DNA of 64,000 bases from Fructobacillus pseudoficulneus. Its GTDB lineage: Bacteria > Bacillota > Bacilli > Lactobacillales > Lactobacillaceae. Shown here piece after piece: positions 36,208 through 44,237 of the stretch; position 1 is the first letter of the stretch; each line of letters begins with the position of its first letter. The notes beneath the pieces are model-generated. The model was not told the origin of the DNA. It worked only from the letters and a program-made list of their open reading frames with translations, and ran no database searches. Position numbers and translations under genes: made by a program. The stretch spans positions 124,001 to 188,000 of the forward strand of contig NZ_FNWS01000001.1 of the NCBI RefSeq assembly GCF_900108455.1. Reading direction: 5' to 3'.

Positions 36208-36879
36208 TTAAAGCCTTCCTTTTTGCCTTCTAACATCATCACTTGGCTGACCGATGCGTTTTCCAGTCGTTAAATCTGCTAAGTAGGCATCAACGGCCGT
36301 CAAGTAATCCAAACTAGGTGTTAAGGAGGGCGAAACTGGATACCCCTCCGCTACAATCACCTGATAGGATAGGGACTTATGTCCTCCTAACCTTTGCCAG
36401 TCACGCACCAATTCCGGTGCTGGATATAAGTAAGTTTCGTTTAAAACCGTAAACTTAATCAAGACAAAGCCAACCCCACCCTGAGCCACAATGTTTGCTA
36501 AGTGGTGAACTTGATGTTCATGAAAGTTTTTCATCGGAAAAGTCGTCTTATTTTTGGTTTCCTTGGCATCAAAGTCCAGGTACCGTCCTTGATAAACGCC
36601 ATTGTAATCGGTCGTTGACGGTTTTTGAAAGTAGGCTTCTGTAATTTTAGCCGCCGACCGGGCCGGATAATCAACGTTGACGATGGTCACCGGGGTTGGT
36701 TTTTTATAGATAACTGCCAAGTGATTGGCCAAGTAATATTCATTGGCTTCATTAATTTCACTTTCTAAGCCCATCCCTCTTCGGCCAAATAACAAACCTT
36801 TTTGCGTCGTTTTACCCGTTTTGATTTGATTTTGGATTGGGCCGGCTTCGCCGTGAACGCCCTTTGGATAATTGACCAT
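36208..36879 (-). CDS. recU: Holliday junction resolvase RecU
   Basis: A 223-aa RecU resolvase, which cuts four-way junctions during recombination and chromosome segregation. Family segments are KGLLFGRRGMGLESEINEAN, PTPVTIVNVDYPARSAAKI, STTDYNGVYQGRYLDFDAKE near residue 88-105 and NKTTFPMKNFHEHQ. The active-site DFEAKE of Bacillus RecU reads DFDAKE here: the catalytic Glu is Asp, which may still bind metal. Unlike in many Firmicutes, no penicillin-binding protein gene follows; ypsA does. Confidence 0.92.
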   Translation of the reverse strand: MVNYPKGVHGEAGPIQNQIKTGKTTQKGLLFGRRGMGLESEINEANEYYLANHLAVIYKKPTPVTIVNVDYPARSAAKITEAYFQKPSTTDYNGVYQGRYLDFDAKETKNKTTFPMKNFHEHQVHHLANIVAQGGVGFVLIKFTVLNETYLYPAPELVRDWQRLGGHKSLSYQVIVAEGYPVSPSLTPSLDYLTAVDAYLADLTTGKRIGQPSDDVRRQKGRL

Positions 36880-36972
36880 AACTGCATCCTCAATATCTAA
36901 ACTGTTTTTAACTTTTCCCTATTTTATCATATTGGCCAAAAATCCGATTTCAATAAAAGAATGATAATCCCC

Positions 36973-37003
36973 TTGACTTTTTCTCATTTTATTCTAATAT
37001 AAT
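36973..37003 (+). promoter_or_regulatory. Promoter region of ilvE
   Basis: TTGACT at 36973-36978 with TATAAT at 36998-37003 (19-nt spacer) or TAATAT with a 16-nt spacer. No T-box or terminator hairpin is seen before the gene. Confidence 0.55.
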
Positions 37004-37033
37004 AATTAACAAATAAGTGAAAGAAGGAATTTG

Positions 37034-38071
37034 ATGATGACCAAAACAAAAAAAGAAGACCTCGACTTTAATAACCTAGGCTTTGCCTATCATGATTTGC
37101 CCTATCGCTATAAGGCTGAATATCATGATGGCCAGTGGCAACCAGGCGAATTGACAACGGACTCAACTGTGCAATTGAGTGAATCAGCCGTTGTCCTTCA
37201 CTATGGGCAAGAAGTTTTTGAAGGATTGAAGGCCTACCGCCGCAAGGACGGTGGTGTGAACATCTTCCGCCCTGACCGCAATGCCCATCGAATGCATAAC
37301 TCTGCTGAGCGCTTGCTGATGGCGCCATTCCCCGAAGACGAATTTGTGAAGGCAGTCAAGGAAGTCGTCAAGGCCAACCAAGACTTTATTCCTCCTTACG
37401 AATCAGGTGGATCACTTTATTTGCGACCATTGTTGATTTCAACTTCACCTGAAATCGGTGTCCATCCGGGCCATGACTTCCTCTTTACAATCTTTGCCAT
37501 GCCCGTTGGCGCCTATTATCCAGGTGGTTTGGCACCAACTGCCTTTGTTACTTCGGAATTTGACCGGGCCGCTCATGGTGGAACTGGTCAAGCCAAGGTT
37601 GGTGGAAACTATGCTGCCTCAATGCTCCCTGGTGATAACGCCCATAAGGCCGGCTATTCCGACGTCGTTTACTTGGACCCACGCGAACACGAGTTTATCG
37701 AGGAACTTGGTTTCGCTAACTTCTTTGGAATTACCAAAGAAGGACAGTTCAAGACGCCAAAATCACCTTCTATTTTACCTTCTGTCACAAAATACTCACT
37801 TTTGGCTTTGGCTGAAGAAATGGGCATGAACCCCGTTGAAGAAGCCATTTCCATCCATGATTTGGACCAATTTGCAGAAGCCGGTGCCATGGGTACGGCC
37901 GCTGTCATTTCACCCGTTGGCTCAATTACTCATGAGGGAAACAAGCATGTCTTCTTCTCTGAAACTGAGGTTGGTCCAAAGACCCAAGCCCTTTATGACC
38001 GCCTGATTGGTATCCAATACGGCGACGAAAAAGGACCTGAAGGCTGGGTTCAAGACGTTCCATTGCAGTAA
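37034..38071 (+). CDS. ilvE: Branched-chain-amino-acid aminotransferase
   Basis: A 345-aa fold-type IV PLP enzyme interconverting Leu/Ile/Val and their keto acids. Visible are LHYGQEVFEGLKAYRRKDG near residue 55, RPDRNAHRMHNSAERL, YLRPLLI, GQAKVGGNYAAS near 195 with the PLP lysine, and AGAMGTAAVISPVG near 290 binding the cofactor phosphate. AGAAGGA is 5 nt before the ATG at 37034; a TTG one codon earlier and an ATG one codon later are alternatives. It is monocistronic with its own terminator. Confidence 0.94.
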   Translation: MMTKTKKEDLDFNNLGFAYHDLPYRYKAEYHDGQWQPGELTTDSTVQLSESAVVLHYGQEVFEGLKAYRRKDGGVNIFRPDRNAHRMHNSAERLLMAPFPEDEFVKAVKEVVKANQDFIPPYESGGSLYLRPLLISTSPEIGVHPGHDFLFTIFAMPVGAYYPGGLAPTAFVTSEFDRAAHGGTGQAKVGGNYAASMLPGDNAHKAGYSDVVYLDPREHEFIEELGFANFFGITKEGQFKTPKSPSILPSVTKYSLLALAEEMGMNPVEEAISIHDLDQFAEAGAMGTAAVISPVGSITHEGNKHVFFSETEVGPKTQALYDRLIGIQYGDEKGPEGWVQDVPLQ

Positions 38072-38097
38072 TCGTCATCTTTCAAATATTAACAAAA

Positions 38098-38127
38098 GTC
38101 GTTAAAACAAAGTTTTAGCGGCTTTTT
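38098..38127 (+). terminator. Terminator of ilvE
   Basis: GTCGTTAAAAC-AAA-GTTTTAGCGGC followed by T5. Confidence 0.85.
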
Positions 38128-38132
38128 CTTTG

Positions 38133-38162
38133 CAAAAAAAGAGCTGAACGTCAGTTCAGCTC
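38133..38162 (-). terminator. Terminator of the anchored-protein gene
   Basis: GAGCTGAAC-TGAC-GTTCAGCTC (minus strand) followed by T7. Confidence 0.9.
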
Positions 38163-38174
38163 GAATACATCATA

Positions 38175-38807
38175 TTAAACCTTGGCAAAGGTGGTTCCGT
38201 CAGGCGTGAGGCCTTGTTGGTCTTTAATCTTCAAAACACCAAAGCCAGTTACGTAGACTTTGTTGTCCCGAATGGCATAGTTACTTGAGCCAATCAGTGT
38301 ATTTTGGACAGTAAAGCCAACATCATTCCCAGAAAAGGTAACCTTAATTCCCCCCGCTCCAGTCATGTTGGGGTCGGTGTAGTCAAATGACCCCGATATT
38401 TGATCAGCAGCCTTAAGTTTCTTGCTACTGTTAAAGACAACTGGGATGTTGGTCTTTGGGTCTATTAAAATAATATTTTTGTGAGTGCTATCAAATGAGC
38501 CGTCCATGGTATCGGAACCCAGTGTCACCTTAAAGGTACCCTTCTTAGTGCTCGTCATTTTGTAAGTACCAGTCTGACTATCCTTGGTCCCATCGGCCGT
38601 TACGACAACCTTCTTGTTGCTAGTAAACTTCATGTGTTGCGTCACGTTATTCGCACTACCATCTTGGCGGGTTAAAACATAGGTTCCAGTGGGATTCTTT
38701 GGGTATTGGCTGCTTTGATAACCCACCGTCGCCATACCAGCGATTACTATCACCAGCACAACAACCGTAATCCAAAGACCCTTGTGATTAGCAATTTTAT
38801 TCAACAT
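38175..38807 (-). CDS. Membrane-anchored extracellular protein, unknown function
   Basis: A 210-aa protein with one N-terminal membrane helix (GLWITVVVLVIVIAGMATVGY) and no lipobox cysteine. The exported part is Thr/Ser/Lys-rich, and has two similar beta-type segments that could be a tandem repeat (NPTGTYVLTRQDGSANNVTQ and SQTGTYKMTSTKKGTFKVTL). I do not recognise the family; small lipocalin-like or DUF-type surface proteins of lactobacilli look like this. The ATG at 38807 has GGAGAG 7 nt upstream. It follows the nucleotidase gene by 53 nt without a clear terminator, so it may be the last gene of the phn-type operon. Confidence 0.7.
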   Translation of the reverse strand: MLNKIANHKGLWITVVVLVIVIAGMATVGYQSSQYPKNPTGTYVLTRQDGSANNVTQHMKFTSNKKVVVTADGTKDSQTGTYKMTSTKKGTFKVTLGSDTMDGSFDSTHKNIILIDPKTNIPVVFNSSKKLKAADQISGSFDYTDPNMTGAGGIKVTFSGNDVGFTVQNTLIGSSNYAIRDNKVYVTGFGVLKIKDQQGLTPDGTTFAKV

Positions 38808-38860
38808 TGATTTACTCTCCATCCACGTTTTTCTCAATCTGTGTCATATTCTATCACAAA

Positions 38861-40393
38861 TCATGAAACCAGTACCTTTACATTCTTTGGCTGGTCAATC
38901 TGAATTTGAGGGTGTGCCAGCAAATAGTTAGCAATCAACTCGGCCACGTCCGTTTGGACTTCACGAACAATTTTGTCATGACTGAAGGCAGCATTTCCCG
39001 CCCCACCAGCACGGTAATTATTGATCACGACTTCGTATTCAGCCGTTAAGTCTAATGGCTCACCGGCCACTTGGACGTCTTGAATCCGGCTTCCCTGTTG
39101 CTTTCTCAAATCAAGCGTGTAAGAAACCCCACTCCAAATATCATCATTGTAGTGTTCCGTCTTTGGAAAAAGATACTTGTCATTAACAGCAGGTTGGCCA
39201 TCTTTGACATCGAAATAAGCGGCATTATTTTCCAGTGCCTCTAACAACTGCGCACCAGTTAGCTTTTCCACCACCAAAGTGTTCGGATAAATGTAATTGG
39301 TCATCACATCACGGACCGTTACCACATCATCGAGCCCCCGCATTTCATCATTAAAAATCGCGTTTGCTGAAATCGATGCCCCAGTCGCAGCCATCTGAAC
39401 CTGATTCACTAGCTCGGTAAAGGAATGGCCATATAAGCGTGCCTGAAAATGATCGGTAATCCGCATATTTGTCCCAACATGACCAACCGGCTTGTCTAAC
39501 CAGGCGTTGACCCGTTCATACATTGGCTTCACGATTCGACTGATTTCACTGTCTTCAGCGGCGGCTGCCGTTGGCAAAACAGCTGCTTCATTTTTGCCGT
39601 CTTCATCCAAAATGATTCGGCCAACATGGTCGCCTCGATAACCGGGCTGAGTGGTTGGTTTGCCAGCGACTAGGTCCGCCAATGTCCGGTGCTGGTGCCC
39701 CGTAACCAAGGCATCGACCCCATCGATGGCTAATAAATCAGTCCCCTGATTTTCAGTAGTGATAGGCTCAATCGCCTCACCCGTGGCTAAATCACGGTTA
39801 AAACCACCATGATAAGCAACGACAATTTGATTCACTTTCCCCTGCAAATGCGCAACTAAATCACGGACGACAGTGACCGGGTCTAAAAAGTTCAACCCCG
39901 GAATGTTTGCCGGCTTTTCCCAGTGAGGAATGTATTGCGTCGTCACACCAATGACAGCAACCCGTTCACCATTTTTCTCAAAAATACGGTAGGGTTGACC
40001 AATAAATGGTTGTTTTGTTTTTTCATCCACGATATTCGCATTTAACAGTGTTTGATTGCCGGCAAAAACCTTTTCAAGATAATCCCGCCCATAATTGAAT
40101 TCGTGATTACCAAGGATGCGGACATCATAGCCGACCGCTTCGGCCAGTTCGTTGTATAACACAGCCTCATCGGGTACGACTTTTTCAATGTAATTCGTCA
40201 GCGGAGAGCCCTGGATAAAGTCGCCATTTTCAATTGTAATCACCAGTTCACCGTCACCAGCCTTTTCTCGTTCGCGACGAATAACCGTGGCAGCTTTGGC
40301 CAGGCCAAAACCCAAATCTTGCAGCGGCCGGCGAAAATCATCTGCTAAAAAATAACCATGGACATCTGATGTTGATAAGATTGTTGTTTTCAT
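38861..40393 (-). CDS. Cytosolic 5'-nucleotidase/2',3'-cyclic phosphodiesterase family protein
   Basis: A 510-aa UshA/YfkN-type enzyme. The metallophosphoesterase domain shows STSDVHGYF at the N-terminus, IENGDFIQGSP near residue 55, ILGNHEFNYG near 93, VAYHGGFNRD near 195 and VTGHQHRTLA near 233. The C-terminal substrate domain has the aromatic/NY motif EYEVVINNYRAGGAGNAAF near 460. There is no signal peptide, so it should work in the cytosol. It follows the phnDCEE-type importer on the same strand and probably dephosphorylates what that importer brings in. A hairpin lies in the 68-nt gap before it. Confidence 0.88.
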   Translation of the reverse strand: MKTTILSTSDVHGYFLADDFRRPLQDLGFGLAKAATVIRREREKAGDGELVITIENGDFIQGSPLTNYIEKVVPDEAVLYNELAEAVGYDVRILGNHEFNYGRDYLEKVFAGNQTLLNANIVDEKTKQPFIGQPYRIFEKNGERVAVIGVTTQYIPHWEKPANIPGLNFLDPVTVVRDLVAHLQGKVNQIVVAYHGGFNRDLATGEAIEPITTENQGTDLLAIDGVDALVTGHQHRTLADLVAGKPTTQPGYRGDHVGRIILDEDGKNEAAVLPTAAAAEDSEISRIVKPMYERVNAWLDKPVGHVGTNMRITDHFQARLYGHSFTELVNQVQMAATGASISANAIFNDEMRGLDDVVTVRDVMTNYIYPNTLVVEKLTGAQLLEALENNAAYFDVKDGQPAVNDKYLFPKTEHYNDDIWSGVSYTLDLRKQQGSRIQDVQVAGEPLDLTAEYEVVINNYRAGGAGNAAFSHDKIVREVQTDVAELIANYLLAHPQIQIDQPKNVKVLVS

Positions 40394-40461
40394 TTGGCTT
40401 CCTTACTTAACAAATGATAGTGAAAAGGTGGCATGCTATGCACACCACCCTCACTTGATCA

Positions 40462-41253
40462 TTAAACTAAACGCTTACGAATTTGCCCTGAGATGAAATC
40501 AATGGCCGTCACCATCACGACAATTCCAATGAGGATAATGCCGACTCGTGGCCATGAACGCGTCGAGAGCGCAAAAATCAATGGCGCTCCGACCCCACCA
40601 GCACCAACAATTCCAAGAATTGATGCTGATCGAACCGAAATTTCAAAGCGGTACAACGTGTAGTTCATAAACTCTGGCAAAACCGCTGGGAAAGTGGCCA
40701 TCGTCAAACCATCTAAGGCAGAACCGCCGGCAGCAGCAATGGCCTCATTTGGCCCGCGATCAATGTTTTCAATCGCTTCAGAGAAAAGCTTTCCCATCAT
40801 TCCAACCGAGTGAAAGCCAAGGGCTAAGACACCGGCATAGGCACCAGGACCAACCGCCTTGGTAAACATGATGGCCAAAACTAATTCTGGGAAAACACGG
40901 ATAACTGTTAAGAGCAACTTACCAGTTGCTGACTTTGGTGAAAAGAACTTCCGTGTCGTCTTAGCAGCCCAAAAGGCAAGCGGAACGGCTAAGATTGCTG
41001 AGATAAATGTTCCCAAAAAAGCAATTGCCAAGGTTTCAAGCAAAGCCGTAATCAAATCTTCGCCATCACCTGAATACACATAGGACCAATCTGGGTGGAA
41101 TAAACCATTTAAAATTGATCCCAAAACTTGACCAGCCGTTGACTTGATTCCATTCAATGGAATACCAGAAAATCCCCAAAGGAAGATTCCTACGACAACA
41201 ATGGTAATCACCCAAGGTTGAGATTGCTGCCATAAACTTTTTTTCTTAATCAT
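40462..41253 (-). CDS. phnE: PhnE-type ABC permease (second)
   Basis: A 263-aa binding-protein-dependent permease with about six membrane segments. The EAA-like loop reads GPNEAIAAAGGSALDGLTMATFP near residue 165 in several parts, and VRSASILGIVGAGGVGAPLIF near 215 is typical of phosphonate-type permeases. Its ATG overlaps the stop of the first permease by one base (TAATG). It pairs with the first PhnE to form the transmembrane heterodimer. Confidence 0.9.
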   Translation of the reverse strand: MIKKKSLWQQSQPWVITIVVVGIFLWGFSGIPLNGIKSTAGQVLGSILNGLFHPDWSYVYSGDGEDLITALLETLAIAFLGTFISAILAVPLAFWAAKTTRKFFSPKSATGKLLLTVIRVFPELVLAIMFTKAVGPGAYAGVLALGFHSVGMMGKLFSEAIENIDRGPNEAIAAAGGSALDGLTMATFPAVLPEFMNYTLYRFEISVRSASILGIVGAGGVGAPLIFALSTRSWPRVGIILIGIVVMVTAIDFISGQIRKRLV

Positions 41254-42035
41254 TATGCCAGTGCCTCCCGTAGTTGATTTGAAATTGTATCAACAATCAC
41301 GACCACCACCAAAATAGACAAAATCACAACGGCTGTCCGGTCGTAGCGGAACAATTCCAATGTTGTATTCAAATACAGACCAATACCTCCGGCACCTAAG
41401 TAACCAAGCACAGTCGAGGCACGAACGTTGATTTCAAGGGTGTATAAGAAGAAACTCAAGAATTGGTTAAAGACCTGTGGAAAGACGGCAAAGGCAATCA
41501 CCTGGATACTATTAGCACCAGCGGCCCGCATGGCGTCAATCGGTCCTTCGTCAATCGTCTCAATCGCTTCATAAAGGAGCTTGAAGACCATTCCAAAGGA
41601 GAAGACTGCTAAGGCACAGACCCCCGAAAAGGCACCAATTCCCACCACTGCGACAAACAAAGCGGCCAGCAGCATTTCTGGCAATGACCGCGTCAAATTC
41701 ATCACAAAACGAACAAGGCCGCGGACAATTTTACTTTTCACAATGTTGCTAGCAGCTAACAGAGCGACCGGAATCGCGGCTACCCCACCAATCAAAGTCC
41801 CAACAAGGGCCATTTGTATGGTTTGCGCAATTGGATTCAGGATAGCTGGTAGGTAACTCCAGTCAGGATTAGACATCTTAATCCAAAGGTCAAAGAACTG
41901 ATCCCAAGAAAAGTTCTGGCCAACACCGGTCTTCTGACCAGATAACATCATTAAGATAATAAAGAGCAAAAAGAGGGCAAAGCCGATAACGTGCCATTCC
42001 TTTAATGCACTACGCTTTGGCAAATTTGGCATCAT
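41253..42035 (-). CDS. phnE: PhnE-type ABC permease (first)
   Basis: A 260-aa permease homologous to the next gene. Segments are TDEGP-like [20 protein letters not shown] near residue 160 and [19 protein letters not shown] near 205. The start overlaps the phnC stop (ATGA), with a second ATG in tandem. Two consecutive PhnE genes are usual in lactic acid bacteria. Confidence 0.9.
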   Translation of the reverse strand: MMPNLPKRSALKEWHVIGFALFLLFIILMMLSGQKTGVGQNFSWDQFFDLWIKMSNPDWSYLPAILNPIAQTIQMALVGTLIGGVAAIPVALLAASNIVKSKIVRGLVRFVMNLTRSLPEMLLAALFVAVVGIGAFSGVCALAVFSFGMVFKLLYEAIETIDEGPIDAMRAAGANSIQVIAFAVFPQVFNQFLSFFLYTLEINVRASTVLGYLGAGGIGLYLNTTLELFRYDRTAVVILSILVVVVIVDTISNQLREALA

Positions 42036-42793
42036 TGGTCACCAACTTCCGCATAAATGTCTTTAAAGTCGTCCAAATTGACTTCAGAGATTGGCTTGTC
42101 ATAAACCAGCTTACCGGCTTTCAAACCAACAATCCGAGTGGCATAGTCCATTGCCAGTTCCATTGAGTGCAGGTTAGCGACGACGGTCAAGCCATCTTCT
42201 TCATTCAAACGCTTCAAGTCATCCATGACCACCTTGGTCGTTTTTGGATCCAAACCAGACACTGGTTCATCAGCCAAAAAGACCTTTGGTTCTTGCATCA
42301 AGGCACGGGCGATTCCGACACGTTGTTGCTGACCACCCGATAAATCACGGGCACGCGTATAATACTTGTCCAACAAGTTCACCCGCTCCAGACTTTTGGC
42401 TGCCCGTTCCTGGTCTTCCTTGCTAAACAAACCAAGCGTTGACTGCCAGGTTGAATAGTAACCTACTCGACCAGACAAAACATTTCGTGCCACTGTTGAA
42501 CGCTTCACTAGGTTATAGTTTTGGAAAATCATCGCAATATTGCGGCGCAACGTGCGTAATTCCTTACCTGAAGCCTTGGTGATGTCTTCACCATCGATTA
42601 AAATGTTACCCGATGTGACATCGTGGAGTCGGTTCATTGCTCGTAACAACGTTGACTTTCCGGCACCGGAAAGCCCAACTACCACTACAAACTCACCGGA
42701 CTCGATTTCGAGGTTAATATTATCTAATCCAACGACGCCGTTTGGATAAACCTTCGAAACGCCTTCCACTTTAATCGTGCCCTGCTTTGACAT
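42032..42793 (-). CDS. phnC: PhnC-type ABC transporter ATPase
   Basis: A 253-aa ABC ATPase. Walker A is GLSGAGKST near residue 40, the Q-loop [11 protein letters not shown] near 88, signature [15 protein letters not shown] near 155, Walker [14 protein letters not shown] near 175, and the switch His is in NLHSME. The insertion [18 protein letters not shown] is typical of PhnC. The ATG at 42793 is 7 nt after AGAGGA; a TTG two codons upstream is too close. Confidence 0.93.
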   Translation of the reverse strand: MSKQGTIKVEGVSKVYPNGVVGLDNINLEIESGEFVVVVGLSGAGKSTLLRAMNRLHDVTSGNILIDGEDITKASGKELRTLRRNIAMIFQNYNLVKRSTVARNVLSGRVGYYSTWQSTLGLFSKEDQERAAKSLERVNLLDKYYTRARDLSGGQQQRVGIARALMQEPKVFLADEPVSGLDPKTTKVVMDDLKRLNEEDGLTVVANLHSMELAMDYATRIVGLKAGKLVYDKPISEVNLDDFKDIYAEVGDQ

Positions 42794-42838
42794 GTACAAA
42801 TCCTCTTCTTGTTCCTAATTTAAAATTATTCCATTATG

Positions 42839-42871
42839 TAAAAATCGCCACCATCACAAGATGGCGGCGAT
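42839..42871 (-). terminator. Intra-operon hairpin/partial terminator between phnD and phnC
   Basis: ATCGCCGCCATC-TTGT-GATGGTGGCGAT (12 bp, minus strand) followed by T5. It lies just after the binding-protein gene and may stop most transcripts or protect the phnD message, making more binding protein than membrane subunits. Confidence 0.75.
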
Positions 42872-42892
42872 TTCTGTTATAGCATGGCTAGA

Positions 42893-43852
42893 TTACTTAA
42901 TCTTTGCCATTGTGCTATCGTAATCACGAATATCATCAAAGTTTGAATCCTTTGAGTCGGTTACACCGGCCCATGAATAAACATCGTTAAAGACTTTCTT
43001 TCCTGCATCAGTCTTTGAAACTGCGATGATGGCTGCCTTGATCTTGTCTGAATCAGAACTTGAGATACCCTTACGCAAAGTAATTGTATCGTTTGGAATA
43101 CCCTTGGTGTAGTAAAGAACACGTGTGTTCTTAAATACATCAGGTTGATCCTTCTTGACCACGTTACGTGCGTCATCGAAGATAAAGGCTGCATCAGTGT
43201 CACCGTTTAATACTGACATGACACCTTGGTCGTGACCCTTAACCTGAACAAGGGTTGAATCCTTCACGACGTTGACACCCTTCTTGTACAATTCAACAGT
43301 TGGATAGATATATCCGGCTGATGAAGTTGCTCCTTGAACGGCAATCTTCTTTCCCTTCAAGTCCTTGATTGACTTGATTGATGAATCTGCGCGTACAAGA
43401 ACCATTGACTTGTAGCTATTTACTAACTTATCAGTGTTAGCACCTGTGTTATCATCCTTCATACCCAAACGAGTAGATTGCAAGATAACCTTTGCCCCAT
43501 ACTGCTTGTGGGCTGTTACATAACCATCAGGTGGCAAGAATCCCATGTCCACCTTCTTTGATCCCATCGCTTCAATCACGGTGTTGTAATCCGTTGAAAT
43601 TGAAACGTGCACTGGGATTCCCAATTGCTTGCTCAACAAGTCTTCCAATGGCTTTGCCTTGGCCAAAATAGTATCAGCCTGTGATGAAGGAACAAACTGA
43701 ATGTTCAATTCCTTCATAGACATCTTGCTACTGCTTGATGAGTCGGTCGATGAGTTTGAATGCTTTGATCCGGTAAAGACAAAGAATCCCCCAATTACGA
43801 CCACTAGCACAACAACTGCTGCAATGATCTTCTTCATAGCGCTATTTTGCAT
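42893..43852 (-). CDS. phnD: PhnD-type phosphonate/phosphate-ester substrate-binding protein
   Basis: A 319-aa PhnD-family binding protein. The N-terminal segment AAVVVLVVVIGGFFVFTGS is hydrophobic, but no Cys follows, so it has no lipobox and is probably held by an uncleaved helix or cleaved by signal peptidase I. The binding domain has LNIQFVPSSQADTILAKAKP, IPVHVSISTDYNTVIEAMGS, VDMGFLPPDGYV and GKKIAVQGATSSAGYIYP. The start is unsure: ATG 43852 is 14 nt from GAGGAG, a GTG at 43867 is too close, and another ATG is at 43837. Confidence 0.88.
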   Translation of the reverse strand: MQNSAMKKIIAAVVVLVVVIGGFFVFTGSKHSNSSTDSSSSSKMSMKELNIQFVPSSQADTILAKAKPLEDLLSKQLGIPVHVSISTDYNTVIEAMGSKKVDMGFLPPDGYVTAHKQYGAKVILQSTRLGMKDDNTGANTDKLVNSYKSMVLVRADSSIKSIKDLKGKKIAVQGATSSAGYIYPTVELYKKGVNVVKDSTLVQVKGHDQGVMSVLNGDTDAAFIFDDARNVVKKDQPDVFKNTRVLYYTKGIPNDTITLRKGISSSDSDKIKAAIIAVSKTDAGKKVFNDVYSWAGVTDSKDSNFDDIRDYDSTMAKIK

Positions 43853-43965
43853 GATGCGTTCTTTCACTCCTCTTTACGACGATACGATAATAGTGCAACT
43901 GCTGATTGTTTGTTGACGATTAAGTAACTGGGCAAAAACCTAATTAACTTGTCCGTAACAACTAA

Positions 43966-43994
43966 ATTATCACTTATATTAAATGAATATTCAA
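43966..43994 (-). promoter_or_regulatory. Promoter of the phn-type operon
   Basis: TTGAAT (43989-43994), 17-nt spacer, GATAAT (43966-43971), giving a leader of about 100 nt. Confidence 0.65.
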
Positions 43995-44079
43995 GTATTT
44001 TTGTACATTTTGCTGCTGAGTTTTCTAAAACCGAACAATTCCCGAACAAAAGGTCAATAGTTGTCCTTATAGTTTTCAA

Positions 44080-44111
44080 TTAGTCTAGACAAATTAGACC
44101 ATTTTGTCTAA
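44080..44111. promoter_or_regulatory. Cluster of NagR-like inverted repeats upstream of phnD
   Basis: TTAGTCTAGACAA (44080-44092) matches the glmS operator core TTGGTATAGACAA at 11 of 13 positions, and TTAGAC-N6-GTCTAA (44094-44111) follows directly. A possible second promoter with TATAAG overlaps this cluster. The rest of the 385-nt gap between phnD and guaA holds the phn promoter and the guaA terminator. Confidence 0.5.
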
Positions 44112-44149
44112 CAAAACAAACCGCTGACTTAAAATTATTTGAACATAAG

Positions 44150-44188
44150 AAAACCCCGAAACTTGGTTTTATCCAAATTTCGGGGTTT
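44150..44188 (-). terminator. Terminator of the guaB-guaA operon
   Basis: AAACCCCGAAA pairs with TTTCGGGGTTT; the inner TTTGG/CCAAG adds more pairs. T-rich ends on both sides. Confidence 0.82.
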
Positions 44189-44237
44189 AAATCATAATAT
44201 TCAGTGTTTTTTACTTCACTAGAAAAGCCCTATCAAC

